Origin: JBOFSR01 sp051651645
Lineage (GTDB): Bacteria > Spirochaetota > Spirochaetia > Treponematales > Treponemataceae
Direction: 5' to 3'
Assembly: GCA_051651645.1 (NCBI GenBank)
Contig: JBOFSR010000047.1
Coordinates: forward strand, 1-7,095
DNA: 7,095 nt
The first letter of the stretch is position 1; every line of letters begins with the position of its first letter. Of this stretch, positions 6,901-7,095 are shown piece by piece. The notes beneath the pieces were generated by a model. It was not told where the DNA came from, made no database searches, and saw nothing but the letters and a program-made list of their open reading frames with translations. The translations under genes and the position numbers were made by a program.

Positions 6901-7095
6901 CAGAACTTGTAACGTGGACAAGCTCAAGCATTCAAGGCCTCCTTACTGCTGGTATTAATTACATGGTTTCTGGCTATGTGCTTGAATCAAAAAACCTTAA
7001 CAATAGTGCCGACTGGCTTGTTGTTGCAGATTTTCCGCTTGCCGACAGTGAAAAAACTGCAAGCTCTTTTAATCAAGATATAACAACATATGGCT
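3933..7095 (+). CDS. Very large predicted lipoprotein with fibronectin type III-like modules, 3'-truncated by the window edge
   Basis: The frame is open from ATG 3933 to the last base, giving 1054 visible residues and no stop. An in-frame TAA at 3894-3896 bounds it upstream, and 3933 is the first ATG and begins a good lipoprotein signal peptide (cleavage before C20). A Gly/Ser/Asp linker (about 21-47) precedes beta-rich modules at roughly 48-132, 135-250, 254-374, 375-500, 501-592, 593-694, 695-850, 866-972 and 972 onward. Several show FN3 traits: a Pro-rich start, a strand-B Trp (W66, W156, W275, W613, W716, W882), a strand-C Tyr pattern (KYAVYG, FKVYRA, YKIYRY, YRVWRR) and a Leu-x-x-x-x-x-Tyr turn (GLSANTEYLFRVRS at 207-220, GLEQGKDYVAKLRA at 562-575). 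No catalytic motif is seen. Families of this kind act in adhesion, carbohydrate binding or envelope scaffolding; the function here is unknown. No clear Shine-Dalgarno precedes the ATG. Confidence 0.9.
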   Translation, partial: MKIVLNNLKLVIFLIFLASCQNVTLPPPEIGGGSSDDQNSSDISSWGPPTNVTATHGLKRRVDLQWRKVRGAAKYAVYGSDNPFSSFVLVVESQSPNVSIQEESGSLKYYKVHAIDAYNNKTDSSRVVIGSSLAVPQITFIEPSNKNGTNEIVVEWLMSNLNTGMGTYEKDSLVYELFYVPKNDPGAKPVAIYPPITDNSISYTVKGLSANTEYLFRVRSYVLFDTIALEDRETSDNFEDSHWVDAETARKMRPDAPENLIASTGMYSDKIVLKWNTPEEIEVSENDRFEKKGLFFKVYRAIVGTNNYTLIDPRFDGLDQMNGFYKKGTILTYEDSFELRNDVAYEYKVQSFGDTDSAPTSNDSIANVTAWKLMPVKTLEVKNNSIGSPASLSFTSPSWSNINSENETDIVFELQAKVTSEFNTAYTNYGDAHINLVFRGGTLVSKDDFEPVTISIPYDINTKYYTFEIKGKYTKESDFFNDFSEISQTTSMLTLTTAVKPDPNFALSIDGYKDSVAFSLTDERNTLAGIQYTIFYKEVGSTDFESKNVTTNIEEGILTFDGLEQGKDYVAKLRADNSGLIVESDIVPFSTLGVPSLETFYASSSYDNINFLWNKVIGAKAYVLEYSYEDGSKTEYRITAENSTNISGVYSASINLADDALNPLKSGKPINVELVVHGNATTKEVSSPVLTNLLGPALTNPKASKAESGKAIEVSWNKVNGAKGYKIYRYKNNTATFDAYYYDLVEKKTYLHGSSRLPDSIVKVENASDIFTLTDIQNPKDFIAGELKDPAQQGQEGSYPFNQSQLAWGNTYTYKIVPLWSSGDKAKYELANVPSDEGYVLGYGQNVVASKGNANTIVHSLDKSLIGEPLSSAEVSTIKVTWDPPKGGETDANYRVWRRQKNDSGTWGEWGNVTSSAILVNYYDDVVDAQGRIYEYLIETVALRDSAKPSYDSDFIEKEAKHGNNRGFLYSPPTVNISRTERPMIEGQYPELVTWTSSSIQGLLTAGINYMVSGYVLESKNLNNSADWLVVADFPLADSEKTASSFNQDITTYG
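5769..6107 (+). repeat. Repeated FN3 core (WNKVxGAKxY) in two adjacent modules
   Basis: Bases 5769-5798 encode WNKVIGAKAY (residues 613-622) and bases 6078-6107 encode WNKVNGAKGY (716-725). The two 30-bp stretches match at 23 positions, including the first 11 bases. They are 309 bp (103 codons) apart, about one FN3 module plus linker. A more diverged copy, WRKVRGAAKY, lies at residues 66-75 in the first module. This supports descent of the modules from one another. Confidence 0.75.

Overview
The window looks like chromosomal DNA from a spirochaete, most likely a Treponema. The IF-2 G domain reads GHVDHGKTKTLDAIR at the P-loop and matches Treponema IF-2 as I remember it. The DNA is moderately AT-rich, and there is a very large lipoprotein with a spirochaete-type lipobox. 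The genus call is recognition from memory; no search was run.

Layout, all on the + strand. (1) 2-2221: the 3' part of infB (translation initiation factor IF-2). It enters from the left edge through a Gly/Gln/Asn/Arg/Tyr-rich low-complexity segment that contains three tandem 21-bp units. (2) 2214-2615: rbfA (ribosome maturation factor), overlapping infB by 8 bp. (3) 2619-3659: tsaD (tRNA t6A transferase subunit), 3 bp after rbfA. These three genes form a tight translation operon (initiation, 30S maturation, tRNA modification). The gene after rbfA is tsaD, where truB would be expected from better known treponemes.

(4) 3660-3932: a 273-bp, very AT-rich intergenic region. It holds candidate promoters, a 9-bp inverted repeat followed by a T run, and two TTGCAA-centred palindromes exactly 30 bp apart flanking the best -35/-10 pair. 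It separates the operon from (5) 3933 to the right edge: the first 1054 codons of a giant predicted lipoprotein with no stop codon in the window. It has a signal peptide ending in LASC and then a series of roughly 85-150-residue beta-rich modules, several clearly fibronectin type III-like. Two of these share a near-identical WNKVxGAKxY core.

I see no tRNA, rRNA, CRISPR array, insertion sequence or recognisable defence system. The less ordinary content is the multi-module lipoprotein with its promoter region, the low-complexity IF-2 N-terminus, and the tsaD gene order.
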